Source: Nitrospira sp. | GTDB lineage: Bacteria; Nitrospirota; Nitrospiria; Nitrospirales; Nitrospiraceae | Direction of reading: 5' to 3' | Length of the DNA stretch: 64,000 nucleotides | Assembly (NCBI GenBank): GCA_035968315.1 | Contig: JAVYIN010000005.1 | Span: 434,001-498,000 of the forward strand | Part shown: positions 7,915-16,389 of the stretch, piece by piece | Layout: every line of letters begins with the position of its first letter | How positions within the stretch are numbered: the stretch's first letter is position 1 | Made by a program: the position numbers and the translations under genes | The notes under the pieces: model-generated | The model's input: only the letters and a program-made list of their open reading frames with translations | Database searches by the model: none | What the model was told of the DNA's origin: nothing

Positions 7915-10602
7915 ATGTTGACCTGGTTTGGCAATAGACAAACGGCGACGAAGTTGATCCTGGGCTATGCCCTGATGGGGCTCATCATGTGCGCCCTGGG
8001 CGCGGCTGTGGCGCAGGGATTGATGGATGTGCGGGAAAAGTTGCGCATCGTCTATGAAGATTACACCGTGGCCGCCACGGATCTGGCCAAAGTGTCGGTC
8101 AATTTGATGCGGTACCGGAACCGGGTGGCCTTGCTGCTTTCGACCGCGGATCCGGCGGCTGCGGAGAAGACGCGCGCGGAGCTGCCTCCGATCAAGGAAG
8201 CCATGCTCAAATCGCTGGGCGATTACGCGGCCACCGTGCTGCGCGTATCCAAATCCGGGCGGGACGAAGCCAAGGATCTCAAGACATTACGGGAGAAGTT
8301 AGACAGTTATCTCGAATCGGCTAGTGAGGTGTTGGTCATGGACGCACAGGCGCGGCAGGCCAAGACACCGGCCGAAGCCGCCCAGTTGACCGAGAAGGCG
8401 AAAGTCTTCAACACGCAGCAGGTCTTGCTCAAGCTGATGGCGACCAATGCGGCGCTGGATGAGTTGCTGAAGACGGTGCAAGACGTGGCGAAGGACATGA
8501 ACGACGACGGACGGGCGGCGGCGGCCAATGCCCTCGTGACGCTGGCGGCCGGCACGGCGCTGGCGATCGCGGTGGGGATGCTGCTGGGCTGGCTGATCGC
8601 GCGGTTCCTATCCCGGAATCTGACCGACGTGCTGACGGCGGCGCAGGCGTTGGGGGATGGGAATCTTGCGGCGCGGTCAAGCGTGGCCACGACCGACGAA
8701 GTGGGCGCGCTGGCGACAGCCTTCAACGACATGGGTACGTCGTTGGAACAGGCGAGCGCCAAGCAACAGGAGATGATGCAGCAGGCGCAAGTGGCGGCGG
8801 CGGAGATCAAGGGTGTGACCAACGCCATCGGCAAGGCGCAGGCCGTCATCGAGTTCAACCTGGATGGGACGGTGATCACGGCGAACGACAACTTCCTGAA
8901 TTGCCTGGGTTATACGCTGCCGGAGATCCAGGGGCATCATCATCGCCTGTTCTGCGATCCGGCCTATACGGCCAGCGGGAACTATCAAGCCTTCTGGCAG
9001 AAACTGAACCGGGGCGAGTTCGATGCGGGGGTCTATCGCCGAATCGGCAAGGGCGGCAAGGAGATCTGGATTCAGGCCTCCTACAACCCGATCCTCGATG
9101 TGAACGGCAAGCCCTACAAGGTCATGAAGTTCGCGACCGACATCACCGCGCAGAAGAACCAGGCGGCGGAGGCTGAGGGCAAGATCAGCGCCATCGGCAA
9201 GGCCCAGGCCGCCATCGAGTTCAAGCTGGATGGCACGGTGATGACGGCGAACGACAATTTCCTGAACTGCCTGGGCTATACGCTGCCGGAGATCCAGGGG
9301 CAGCATCATCGGATGTTCTGTGATCCGGCCTATACGAGCACCGGCGAGTACGCGGCCTTCTGGCAGAAGCTGAACCGGGGCGAGTTCGATGCGGGCGTGT
9401 ACCGCCGGATCGGCAAAGGGGGCAAGGAAATTTGGATTCAAGCCTCCTACAACCCGATCGTGGACGCCAATGGCAAGGTCTACAAGGTCGTGAAGTTTGC
9501 GACGGATATCACGCCGCAGAAGAAGGCGCAGGCCGAAATGGAGCAACTGGTGGCTGAAGCGCAGGGCGTGCTGGGGCGGCTGGCCAGCAACGATCTGACC
9601 GAGCAGATGCGCGGCCAATATCAAGGTGAGCTGGCCAAGATCAAGGACAGCATCAATGCCGTGGTCCACAACCTGACCCAGACCATGACGACCGTGCGTG
9701 AGGCGGTGGAAGCCGTCACGGCGGGGTCGGAGCAGATCAGCAAGGGGAGTGAAGACCTCTCGCAGCGGACGAGCGAACAGGCCAGTTCGCTGGAAGAGAC
9801 CAGCGCGTCCATGGAAGAAATGACGAGCACGGTCAAACAAAACGCGGACAACGCGAAGCAGGCCAATCAACTGGCGAGCGCGGCGCGCGACACCGCCGAC
9901 AAGGGCGGGGCGGTGACCACGAAAGCCATTGAGGCCATGGGGGCGATTAATCAGAGCAGCAAGAAGATCGCCGACATCATCACGGTCATCGACGAGATCG
10001 CCTTCCAGACTAACTTGCTGGCCCTGAATGCCGCCGTGGAAGCGGCGCGGGCGGGAGAACATGGCCGCGGGTTTGCCGTGGTGGCGGCGGAAGTGCGCAA
10101 CCTGGCGCAGCGGTCGGCGACGGCGGCGAAGGAGATCAAGGGGCTCATCAACGAGTCGATCCAGCGGGTGAATGACGGGAGCGAACTGGTGGATCAGTCC
10201 GGCAAGACGCTGGAAGAGATCGTGAGCTCGGTGAAACGGGTGAGCGACATCATCGCGGAGATCACGGCGGCCTCGCAGGAGCAGGCCAGCGGGATCGACC
10301 AGGTGAACAAGGCGATCATGCAGATGGACGAAGCGACGCAGCAGAACGCGGCCTTGGTGGAAGAAACGACGAGCGCCAGCCAGTCCATGAAGGCGCAGGC
10401 TCAGGAGCTGATGCGCCAGGTGGAGGCGTTTAAGGTGAATATGAGTGGGCCAGGGGCCAGAGGCGAAGGGCACGGGGCACGGGTGAAGGCAGCGGCCAAG
10501 CCCGTGGCTCAGAAGTCGGCTCCTCGGGAGACGCCGAAGCCCGTCGGAGTGGCCTCGGGGAACGGCCATGCGGCCAAGAAGGATGAGTTTGAGGAGTTCT
10601 AA
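7915..10602 (+). CDS. Methyl-accepting chemotaxis protein 1 (4-helix-bundle sensor, HAMP, two PAS)
   Basis: An 895-residue transmembrane receptor. TM1 lies at about 12-35, and a periplasmic helical bundle (40-205) resembles 4HB_MCP sensors. TM2 (about 207-228) ends in [11 protein letters not shown] and leads into HAMP (to 282). Two nearly identical PAS domains start near residues 305 and 427, each with an FCDPAYT and a [12 protein letters not shown] segment. The signalling domain (580-840) has the conserved hairpin [23 protein letters not shown] Gly/Arg/Pro linker encoded by heptamer repeat DNA precedes a KKDEFEEF end; EFEEF fits the aromatic pentapeptide that tethers CheR. ATG 7915 follows AAAAAAAGGAG. 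Ligand unknown. Confidence 0.95.
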   Translation: MLTWFGNRQTATKLILGYALMGLIMCALGAAVAQGLMDVREKLRIVYEDYTVAATDLAKVSVNLMRYRNRVALLLSTADPAAAEKTRAELPPIKEAMLKSLGDYAATVLRVSKSGRDEAKDLKTLREKLDSYLESASEVLVMDAQARQAKTPAEAAQLTEKAKVFNTQQVLLKLMATNAALDELLKTVQDVAKDMNDDGRAAAANALVTLAAGTALAIAVGMLLGWLIARFLSRNLTDVLTAAQALGDGNLAARSSVATTDEVGALATAFNDMGTSLEQASAKQQEMMQQAQVAAAEIKGVTNAIGKAQAVIEFNLDGTVITANDNFLNCLGYTLPEIQGHHHRLFCDPAYTASGNYQAFWQKLNRGEFDAGVYRRIGKGGKEIWIQASYNPILDVNGKPYKVMKFATDITAQKNQAAEAEGKISAIGKAQAAIEFKLDGTVMTANDNFLNCLGYTLPEIQGQHHRMFCDPAYTSTGEYAAFWQKLNRGEFDAGVYRRIGKGGKEIWIQASYNPIVDANGKVYKVVKFATDITPQKKAQAEMEQLVAEAQGVLGRLASNDLTEQMRGQYQGELAKIKDSINAVVHNLTQTMTTVREAVEAVTAGSEQISKGSEDLSQRTSEQASSLEETSASMEEMTSTVKQNADNAKQANQLASAARDTADKGGAVTTKAIEAMGAINQSSKKIADIITVIDEIAFQTNLLALNAAVEAARAGEHGRGFAVVAAEVRNLAQRSATAAKEIKGLINESIQRVNDGSELVDQSGKTLEEIVSSVKRVSDIIAEITAASQEQASGIDQVNKAIMQMDEATQQNAALVEETTSASQSMKAQAQELMRQVEAFKVNMSGPGARGEGHGARVKAAAKPVAQKSAPRETPKPVGVASGNGHAAKKDEFEEF
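10447..10490. repeat. Heptamer repeats encoding the MCP1 C-terminal linker
   Basis: GGGCCAGGGGCCAGAGGCGAAGGGCACGGGGCACGGG-type units in-frame, encoding the [12 protein letters not shown] linker between the signalling domain and the EFEEF tail. Corresponding tracts lie at 15175-15246, 19368-19437, 28685-28758 and 31850-31890 in the other receptors. Confidence 0.75.
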
Positions 10603-10603
10603 A

Positions 10604-10700
10604 TAGGCGAGAGGCACGGGGCGAGGGGCGAGAGGTGGAACGAGGAGCGGAGTGCTCTTCTCCTCCCCCTCGCCTCGCGCCTCGTGCCACGCGCCCGTTT
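10604..10700. repeat. Intergenic heptamer hairpin element downstream of mcp1
   Basis: The left arm has GGCGAGAGGCACGGGGCGAGG units, the right arm CCTCGCCTCGCGCCTCGTGCC units, with a short centre. The arms are imperfectly complementary over about 35-40 bp, so the RNA would fold into a long hairpin right after the mcp1 stop. There is no clear T-run, so classical terminator function is uncertain. Confidence 0.75.
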
Positions 10701-10749
10701 GTGAGCATGCCCGTCACCCATCCATGAAATCGCGAAAGGATTACGAACA

Positions 10750-12108
10750 ATGAATATACGCTATCTGCGATTGGCCGGGGTCTGTGCCGTTATGGGATTG
10801 ATCGGGGCCTATCCGGCATGGGCGGAAGCGCCTGCCGCCGCACCGAGCGCGGCGCCGACTGTGCAGGACCGGTTGGCAGTGTTGGAGAAGAAAGTCGAGG
10901 CGGAATCCATCTGGAAAACGCTGGGCTTCAAGGCCTCCGGATTTCTCGATGTGGCCTATACGCACAATTTCAACAACCCCGGCACCAATCTGAACCAGCT
11001 CCGTATTTTCGATACCAATGCGAATGCCTTCATGCCGCACATGCTGCAAGTCATGCTTGAACGGCCCGCCGATGCCAATGGCAGCGGGCTGGAGCGGGCG
11101 GGCTTTCGCGCGCGGCTGAATTTCGGCCCGGATGCGCGCGTGACCCGCGCGAGGACGAATTACCAGCCGGGGACCGCGAGCAATGAGCTGGATTTCCAAG
11201 AACTCTATGCGGAATACATTCTCCCGGTCGGCAACGGCCTCAAGATTCAAGTGGGGAAGATGAACACGCTGATCGGATATGAGGTGATCAATAGCTGGGA
11301 AAATCCCAACTTCTCCCGCACCTTCATGTTCGGCCTGGCCCAGGCCTTCACGACGACCGGCATTCGCGCCACGTATCAATTCAATCCTGTCGTGACGGCG
11401 GTGGTTGGCCTGGTCAACGGCTGGGACAATATCGACGACAACAACAAGGGCAAAACCGTCGAGTGGCTGCTGGCCCTGACGCCGCACGACCGGTTTGGCC
11501 TGAGCTTCTATGGGTCTTACGGCGCGGAACAGTCTAATTGCCAAGGCGGGCTGACGACTGGAGGCGCCAGTGGTTGCATCACCGGCGCAACCGGGAGCGA
11601 TCCTAAAGCCATGCGGTTTGTGTCGGGCTCGATCGTCACGATCAAGGCGACGGCACAGGATACGATCATCCTGGAGCCGTACTATGGCAATGAAGGAAAT
11701 GCCAATCTGGCGAAGACTGGCGGGAAAACGGCGCATTGGAAAGGCCTCGGCGCCTATCTGCTCCACGATTTCGACGAGCGCTGGAGCCTGCGGCTGCGCG
11801 GCGAGATCTTTGAAGATTCGGGCGGAGCCCGCACTTGTACCGGCAGCACCGTTGGTACGAATGGCACCACAAGTAATCCATTTAGCGGCGTGCCGGGCGG
11901 CTGGAATACCTGCGCCAATGCCAGCACTGGCGGCGTTGAGCAGACCTTGTGGGAATATACCTCGACTCTCCAGTACAGGCCGGTCCCGTCGCTCATCACG
12001 CGTCTGGAGTTCCGGTACGATAAGTCCGATAAAAATGTCTTTTTGTATGGCAACCGGCCGGTGAACAATCAGGAAACCCTGTCGTTCCAAGTGATCTATC
12101 TTTTCTGA
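10750..12108 (+). CDS. Outer-membrane porin of the BBP2/OprB-like type
   Basis: A 452-residue protein with a signal peptide (cleavage near A-W-A-E-A, residue 25) and a short helical segment with Val-x-x-R-L-A-V-L-E-K-K. The rest is alternating beta-strand sequence ending in an aromatic residue (V-I-Y-L-F), typical of a Bam-assembled outer-membrane barrel. The L-Y-A-E-Y-I-L-P-V-G...K-I-Q-V-G-K-M and E-N-P-N-F-S-R-T segments resemble beta-barrel porin-2 proteins. A pair of Cys around residues 261-275 may close a loop. It sits alone between two cheW-mcp cassettes and is flanked by repeat elements on both sides. Its substrate cannot be read from the sequence. Confidence 0.85.
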   Translation: MNIRYLRLAGVCAVMGLIGAYPAWAEAPAAAPSAAPTVQDRLAVLEKKVEAESIWKTLGFKASGFLDVAYTHNFNNPGTNLNQLRIFDTNANAFMPHMLQVMLERPADANGSGLERAGFRARLNFGPDARVTRARTNYQPGTASNELDFQELYAEYILPVGNGLKIQVGKMNTLIGYEVINSWENPNFSRTFMFGLAQAFTTTGIRATYQFNPVVTAVVGLVNGWDNIDDNNKGKTVEWLLALTPHDRFGLSFYGSYGAEQSNCQGGLTTGGASGCITGATGSDPKAMRFVSGSIVTIKATAQDTIILEPYYGNEGNANLAKTGGKTAHWKGLGAYLLHDFDERWSLRLRGEIFEDSGGARTCTGSTVGTNGTTSNPFSGVPGGWNTCANASTGGVEQTLWEYTSTLQYRPVPSLITRLEFRYDKSDKNVFLYGNRPVNNQETLSFQVIYLF

Positions 12109-12120
12109 AAGATGATGACA

Positions 12121-12330
12121 GGCGAGAGGCACGGGGTTAGGGGCGAGAGGACGATCTTTCCGACCCCTTGCCCCGTGCCTCTTGCCTATTCTTGACCGTC
12201 CTATCGCCTCGCGCCCCGGACCCCTTGCCCGTCTGTGACTTCCCCTTGCCTCGCGCCCCGAACCTCTCACCTGTTTTTGCCTTCCCCCTCGCCCCTGGCC
12301 CCGTGCCTCGCACCCGTCTGTGACTTCCCC
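12121..12330. repeat. Long C-rich heptamer repeat region downstream of the porin gene
   Basis: One G-rich left arm (GGCGAGAGGCACGGGGTTAG) is followed by an extended right arm in which CCTTGCCTCGCGCCCCG...CCGTCTGTGACTTCC blocks recur about three times, as if only the right arm had been amplified. It occupies most of the first half of the 421-bp gap before cheW2; the second half carries the promoter. Confidence 0.7.
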
Positions 12331-12405
12331 CCGTCCGGTGTACCCCAATATAGGCAAATGACCCTGTTTCTCTGGTGCAAAACGTCATTTGTTCCTATTG
12401 CCCTC

Positions 12406-12432
12406 TAAAGTATCCCAGTAAATTTCCGATAC
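12406..12432 (+). promoter_or_regulatory. Candidate sigma-28 promoter of cheW2-mcp2
   Basis: TAAAGTAT, an 11-bp spacer, then TCCGATAC; the TAAA-N15 spacing is exactly that of the FliA consensus. Two copies of a TCCCTAG motif follow within 35 bp, then the cheW2 ribosome-binding site. Confidence 0.75.
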
Positions 12433-12529
12433 AGTCCCTAGTGTAAGGCAAATGTCCCTAGTTGGTAAGGACAAAGGAAAGCAGTGACGAGTGAATACCC
12501 ATCACTCATCACTTCATGGGGAGGGTGTT

Positions 12530-13039
12530 ATGGCGGCTGTAGCAGTTGAAAGTGTTGCAAAAGAGGGGCATCAGCAAGTGGGGCCCACGACTGATGGGAG
12601 CCAGTTTTTGACGTTCAGCCTGGGTGAGGAGTTGTATGGGGTGGATATTCTTCGAGTGCAGGAAATCAAGGGCTACACAGCCGTCACAAAGATTCCGAAC
12701 ACGCCGCCGCACATCAAGGGGGTTCTCAATCTGAGGGGCACCATCGTCCCGATTGTGGAATTGCGGACCAAGTTCGGCCTGCCGACGATCGAGTACACGA
12801 TGTTCACGGTGATTGTGGTCGTCGTGGTACAGGACAAAGTGATGGGCCTCATCGTCGATGCCGTGTCCGACGTGCTGGACATCGCGAGGAAAGATATTCA
12901 GGCGGCGCCCGAGTTCGGCGCCAAGGTGAACGTGACGTTTTTAAACGGGATCGGCAAGTCCGGCGACAAGCTGGTGGCGCTGCTTGATATCGACCGGCTG
13001 CTCACCGATGCGGATATGCGGGAGGCCGCGGCAGCCTAA
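12530..13039 (+). CDS. cheW: Chemotaxis coupling protein CheW, copy 2
   Basis: A 169-residue CheW that keeps the same SLGEELYGVDILRVQEIKG core as copy 1. Differences are concentrated in the first 25 residues and the last 10 (L-L-T-D-A-D-M-R-E-A-A-A-A). ATG 12530 follows GGGGAGGG; an in-frame GTG at 12491 lies in the repeated ATCACTCATCACTTCATG leader and is unlikely to be the true start. mcp2 begins 83 bp downstream. The pair is most simply read as a bicistronic unit expressed from the sigma-28-like promoter at 12406-12432. Confidence 0.95.
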   Translation: MAAVAVESVAKEGHQQVGPTTDGSQFLTFSLGEELYGVDILRVQEIKGYTAVTKIPNTPPHIKGVLNLRGTIVPIVELRTKFGLPTIEYTMFTVIVVVVVQDKVMGLIVDAVSDVLDIARKDIQAAPEFGAKVNVTFLNGIGKSGDKLVALLDIDRLLTDADMREAAAA

Positions 13040-13122
13040 GTGTCTATCACTACAACAGATTGTGCTGGGAAGCGTCCGCGATTCGGCTCCGTCTCCGGCG
13101 CCAATACTAAGGAGGAGTGATC

Positions 13123-15351
13123 ATGTCGCTGCGAAATTTGTTTGCAAAAGAATCCACGGACAATGACTTGAAGGCGAGAGTCGAAGCGATCGACCGGGTG
13201 CAGGCCGTCATCGAATTCAATCTGAATGGCACGATCATTACGGCCAACGACAACTTCTTGAAAACTCTCGGCTATACGCTTCAGGAAGTGGAGGGGCAGC
13301 ACCATCGGATGTTCTGTGATCCGGCCTATACGAGCACGGGCGAGTACGCGGCCTTTTGGCAGAAGCTGAACCGGGGCGAGTTCGATGCGGGCGTGTACCG
13401 CCGGATCGGCAAGGGGGGCAAAGAGGTCTGGATTCAGGCCTCCTACAATCCGATTCTGGACGCCAACCACAAGCCCTACAAGGTCGTGAAGTTCGCGACC
13501 GACATCACGGCCGACAAGAACCGCAACGCCGAGTTCGAGGGCAAGCTCAACGCCATCAACAAGACGCAGGCGGCGATCGAGTTCAGCCTGGACGGCACGG
13601 TCATCACGGCGAATGACAATTTTCTGAATTGCCTGGGCTACACACTCAATGAAATCCAGGGGCAGCACCATCGGATGTTCTGTGATCCGGCCTATACGAG
13701 CACGGGCGAGTACGCGGCCTTTTGGCAGAAGCTGAACCGGGGCGAGTTCGATGCGGGCGTGTATCGCCGGATCGGCAAGGGGGGCAAAGAGGTCTGGATT
13801 CAGGCCTCCTACAATCCGATCGTGGACGCCAAGGGGAAAGTCTACAAGGTCGTGAAGTTTGCGACCGACATTACGGCCGACAAGAACCGCAACGCCGAGT
13901 TCGAGGGCAAGCTCAACGCCATCAACAAGGCGCAGGCGGCGATCGAGTTCAGCCTGGACGGCACGGTCATCACGGCGAATGACAATTTTCTGAATTGCCT
14001 GGGGTACACACTTAATGAAGTCAAAGGGCAGCACCACCGGATGTTCTGTGATCCGGCCTATACGAGCACGGGCGAGTACGCGGCCTTTTGGCAGAAGCTG
14101 AACCGGGGCGAGTTCGATGCGGGCGTGTACCGCCGGATCGGCAAGGGGGGCAAAGAGATCTGGATTCAGGCCTCCTACAATCCGATCGTGGACGCCAAGG
14201 GGAAAGTCTATAAGGTCGTGAAGTTTGCGACCGACATTACGGCGCAAAAAAAAGCCCAGGCTGAATTGGAAGCCTGCATGGCCGAAGCGCAGCAATCGCT
14301 CGGCGCCTTGGCGCAAGGCGATCTCACGCAGCAAATGAGCGGGACCTATCAGGGCGAACTGGAGCGGATCAAGACCAGTATCAATACGGCGCTCAATAAT
14401 TTGACGCACACGATGATCACCGTGCGTGAGGCGGTGGAAGCCGTGACGGCGGGGTCGGAGCAGATCAGCAAGGGGAGCGAAGACCTCTCGCAGCGGACGA
14501 GCGAACAGGCCAGTTCGCTGGAAGAGACCAGCGCGTCCATGGAAGAGATGACGAGCACCGTGAAGCAGAATGCGGATAACGCGAAGCAGGCCAATCAATT
14601 GGCCATCGCGGCGCGGGACACCGCCGACAAGGGCGGGGCGGTGACCACGAAAGCCATTGAGGCCATGGGGGCGATCAACCAGAGCAGCAAGAAGATCGCC
14701 GACATCATCACGGTCATCGACGAGATCGCCTTCCAGACCAATCTCTTGGCCTTGAATGCCGCGGTCGAAGCGGCGCGGGCCGGGGAGCACGGCCGCGGCT
14801 TTGCCGTGGTGGCGGCGGAAGTGCGCAACCTGGCGCAGCGGTCGGCGACGGCGGCGAAGGAGATCAAGGGGCTCATCAACGAGTCGATCCAGCGGGTGAC
14901 CGACGGGAGCGAGCTGGTGGATCAGTCCGGGAAGACGCTGGAGGAAATCGTGAGCTCGGTGAAACGGGTGACCGACATCATCGCGGAGATCACGGCGGCC
15001 TCGCAGGAGCAGGCGAGCGGGATCGATCAGGTGAACAAGGCGATCATGCAGATGGACGAGACGACGCAGCAGAACGCGGCGCTGGTGGAAGAGACGACGA
15101 GCGCCAGCCAGTCCATGAAGGCGCAGGCCCAGGAGCTGATGCGCCAGGTGGAAGCGTTCAAGGTGAATATGAGTGGGCCAGGGGCCAGAGGCGAGGGGCG
15201 AGGGGTCGGAGGAGGGGCGAGGGGCGAGGGGGCAGGGGCACGGGTGAAGACGGTGGCCAAGAGCCCGGCCGCCCGGCCGGCGCCGAAACCCGCCGGAGTG
15301 GCCTCAGGGAACGGCCATGCAACCAAGAAGGATGAGTTTGAGGAGTTCTAA
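13123..15351 (+). CDS. Soluble methyl-accepting chemotaxis protein 2 with three tandem PAS domains
   Basis: A 742-residue receptor without any membrane segment. A short N-terminus leads directly into three PAS domains starting near residues 24, 146 and 268; each contains [19 protein letters not shown] and a GKE(V/I)WIQASYNP strand. A HAMP-like connector (about 385-430) and the full signalling domain (430-690, with the same hairpin as the other receptors) follow. The protein ends with a Gly/Arg repeat-encoded linker and DEFEEF. ATG 13123 has GGAGGAG 5 nt upstream; GTG 13117 is a weaker alternative. The PAS repeat is also a DNA repeat of 366 bp. Such cytoplasmic PAS receptors usually sense redox state or a bound cofactor. 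Confidence 0.94.
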   Translation: MSLRNLFAKESTDNDLKARVEAIDRVQAVIEFNLNGTIITANDNFLKTLGYTLQEVEGQHHRMFCDPAYTSTGEYAAFWQKLNRGEFDAGVYRRIGKGGKEVWIQASYNPILDANHKPYKVVKFATDITADKNRNAEFEGKLNAINKTQAAIEFSLDGTVITANDNFLNCLGYTLNEIQGQHHRMFCDPAYTSTGEYAAFWQKLNRGEFDAGVYRRIGKGGKEVWIQASYNPIVDAKGKVYKVVKFATDITADKNRNAEFEGKLNAINKAQAAIEFSLDGTVITANDNFLNCLGYTLNEVKGQHHRMFCDPAYTSTGEYAAFWQKLNRGEFDAGVYRRIGKGGKEIWIQASYNPIVDAKGKVYKVVKFATDITAQKKAQAELEACMAEAQQSLGALAQGDLTQQMSGTYQGELERIKTSINTALNNLTHTMITVREAVEAVTAGSEQISKGSEDLSQRTSEQASSLEETSASMEEMTSTVKQNADNAKQANQLAIAARDTADKGGAVTTKAIEAMGAINQSSKKIADIITVIDEIAFQTNLLALNAAVEAARAGEHGRGFAVVAAEVRNLAQRSATAAKEIKGLINESIQRVTDGSELVDQSGKTLEEIVSSVKRVTDIIAEITAASQEQASGIDQVNKAIMQMDETTQQNAALVEETTSASQSMKAQAQELMRQVEAFKVNMSGPGARGEGRGVGGGARGEGAGARVKTVAKSPAARPAPKPAGVASGNGHATKKDEFEEF
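13190..14258 (+). repeat. Three tandem 366-bp PAS-encoding repeats within mcp2
   Basis: The segment encoding [17 protein letters not shown] recurs at about 13318, 13684 and 14050, exactly 366 bp (122 codons) apart, with very few nucleotide differences. This indicates recent tandem duplication or ongoing gene conversion of the PAS module. Confidence 0.85.
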
Positions 15352-15450
15352 ATAGGCGAGAGGCACGGGATGAGGGGCGAGGGGTTGGAAGGGCGGGATT
15401 CCCACTTCTCGCCCCTTGCCTCACGCCCCGAACCCCTCGCCCGTCTGTAT
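15352..15450. repeat. Intergenic heptamer hairpin element downstream of mcp2
   Basis: TAGGCGAGAGGCACGGGATGAGGGGCGAGGGG forms the left arm and CCCCTTGCCTCACGCCCCGAACCCCTCGCCCG the right arm, with a short GGAAGGGCGGGATTCCC-like centre. It begins immediately after the mcp2 stop codon, as at mcp1, mcp4 and mcp5. Confidence 0.75.
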
Positions 15451-15629
15451 TATTTCCCTTAGTAGGCTGCTAATTATTGTAATATCAACCAGATAGGAGA
15501 TTCTGTCTAAGCGCCTTCTTGTCATCCACATCGCGCGAGCCTTCCTGAGCCATCCTTTTCAAGACATGTCCGGCCACGAATTGTGCGGCCGAGGACTGGT
15601 GTCCTCTATTTAAATTTCTATTGGGGGAT

Positions 15630-15657
15630 TCAAGATTCCCCTGCTATTCGCCGATAG
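15630..15657 (+). promoter_or_regulatory. Candidate sigma-28 promoter of cheW3-mcp3
   Basis: TCAAGATT, a 12-bp spacer, then GCCGATAG. The -10 element is strong; the -35 differs from consensus, but the same TCAAGAT with the same spacing is found before the porin at 32271. A TTGTCCCTAG motif follows about 20 bp downstream. Confidence 0.65.
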
Positions 15658-15709
15658 GCACTCCAGTAGAGGGATTTGTCCCTAGCGTGTGAGGACCACG
15701 GGACGTGTG

Positions 15710-15778
15710 ATTAGTGATGAGTGATCAGTGAGGGGGGGCGAATGTACCTTCCCGACGCTCATCACGGATCACTACATG
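15710..15778. repeat. TGATGAG-type heptamer hairpin leading into the cheW3 ribosome-binding site
   Basis: TGATTAGTGATGAGTGATCAGTGAGG forms the left arm and GCTCATCACGGATCACTACATG the right arm. The right arm merges into the GAGGGAGGATG ribosome-binding region of cheW3. CATCACTTCATG remnants of the same type precede cheW1, cheW2 and cheW4. Confidence 0.65.
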
Positions 15779-15790
15779 AGGGAGGATGTT

Positions 15791-16294
15791 ATGGCAGCGG
15801 TAGCAGCCGACACGACGGTAAAAGTGAGCAATCAGCAGAGCGGCCTGACCACTGACGGCAGCCAGTTTTTGACGTTTAGCCTGGGTGAGGAGCTGTACGG
15901 GGTGGATATCCTCCGGGTGCAGGAAATCAAGGGCTATACGGCCGTCACGAAGATTCCGAACACGCCGCCTCATATCAAGGGGGTGCTGAACCTCCGGGGC
16001 ACCATCGTCCCGATCGTGGAATTGCGGACCAAGTTCGGCCTGCCGACGATCGAGTACACCATGTTCACGGTCATCGTCGTGGTCGTGGTGCGAGACAAGG
16101 TGATGGGGCTGATCGTGGATGCCGTGTCCGATGTGCTCGATATCGAGAAGAAAGATATTCAGTCGGCGCCCGAGTTTGGGGCTAAAGCCGATGTGACGTT
16201 CCTGAATGGCATCGGCAAATCCGGCGACAAGCTGATCGCGCTGCTCGACATCGACCGGCTGCTGACCGACGCCGATATGGCGGAGGCTGCGTAA
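15791..16294 (+). CDS. cheW: Chemotaxis coupling protein CheW, copy 3
   Basis: A 167-residue CheW with the same core as the other copies (QFLTFSLGEELYGVDILRV, NLRGTIVPIVELRTKFGLP). It carries small changes: V-V-V-R-D-K-V-M-G-L where the others have V-V-V-Q-D-K, and S-A-P-E-F-G-A-K-A-D-V-T instead of A-A-P-E-F-G-A-K-V-N-V-T. ATG 15791 follows GAGGGAGGATGTT; upstream in-frame starts fall inside a TGATGAG-type repeat. It is followed 95 bp later by the globin-MCP gene at 16390. The variable C-terminus is the shortest of the four. Confidence 0.95.
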   Translation: MAAVAADTTVKVSNQQSGLTTDGSQFLTFSLGEELYGVDILRVQEIKGYTAVTKIPNTPPHIKGVLNLRGTIVPIVELRTKFGLPTIEYTMFTVIVVVVVRDKVMGLIVDAVSDVLDIEKKDIQSAPEFGAKADVTFLNGIGKSGDKLIALLDIDRLLTDADMAEAA

Positions 16295-16389
16295 CCGCGA
16301 GATGCGTGCGGTGTGACGTGTGATAGGTGATGGGTGGTGGGGGCAGGCCGGAGTGGAATGAAACAATCGCAGAGGAGCATGGAGCAGTC

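Noticed and set aside
10604-10700. Intrinsic terminator or insertion-sequence remnant
   Set aside because: The arms lack a T-run, and there is no transposase or target-site duplication that I can identify; recorded as a repeat element instead.
13036-14790. Long minus-strand open frame opposite mcp2 (and similar ones opposite every mcp, e.g. 26331-28841, 29306-31600)
   Set aside because: These are shadows of high-GC coding sequence in the complementary frame. Their predicted proteins are His/Arg/Leu-rich, repeat wherever the PAS and signalling DNA repeats, and lack ribosome-binding sites.
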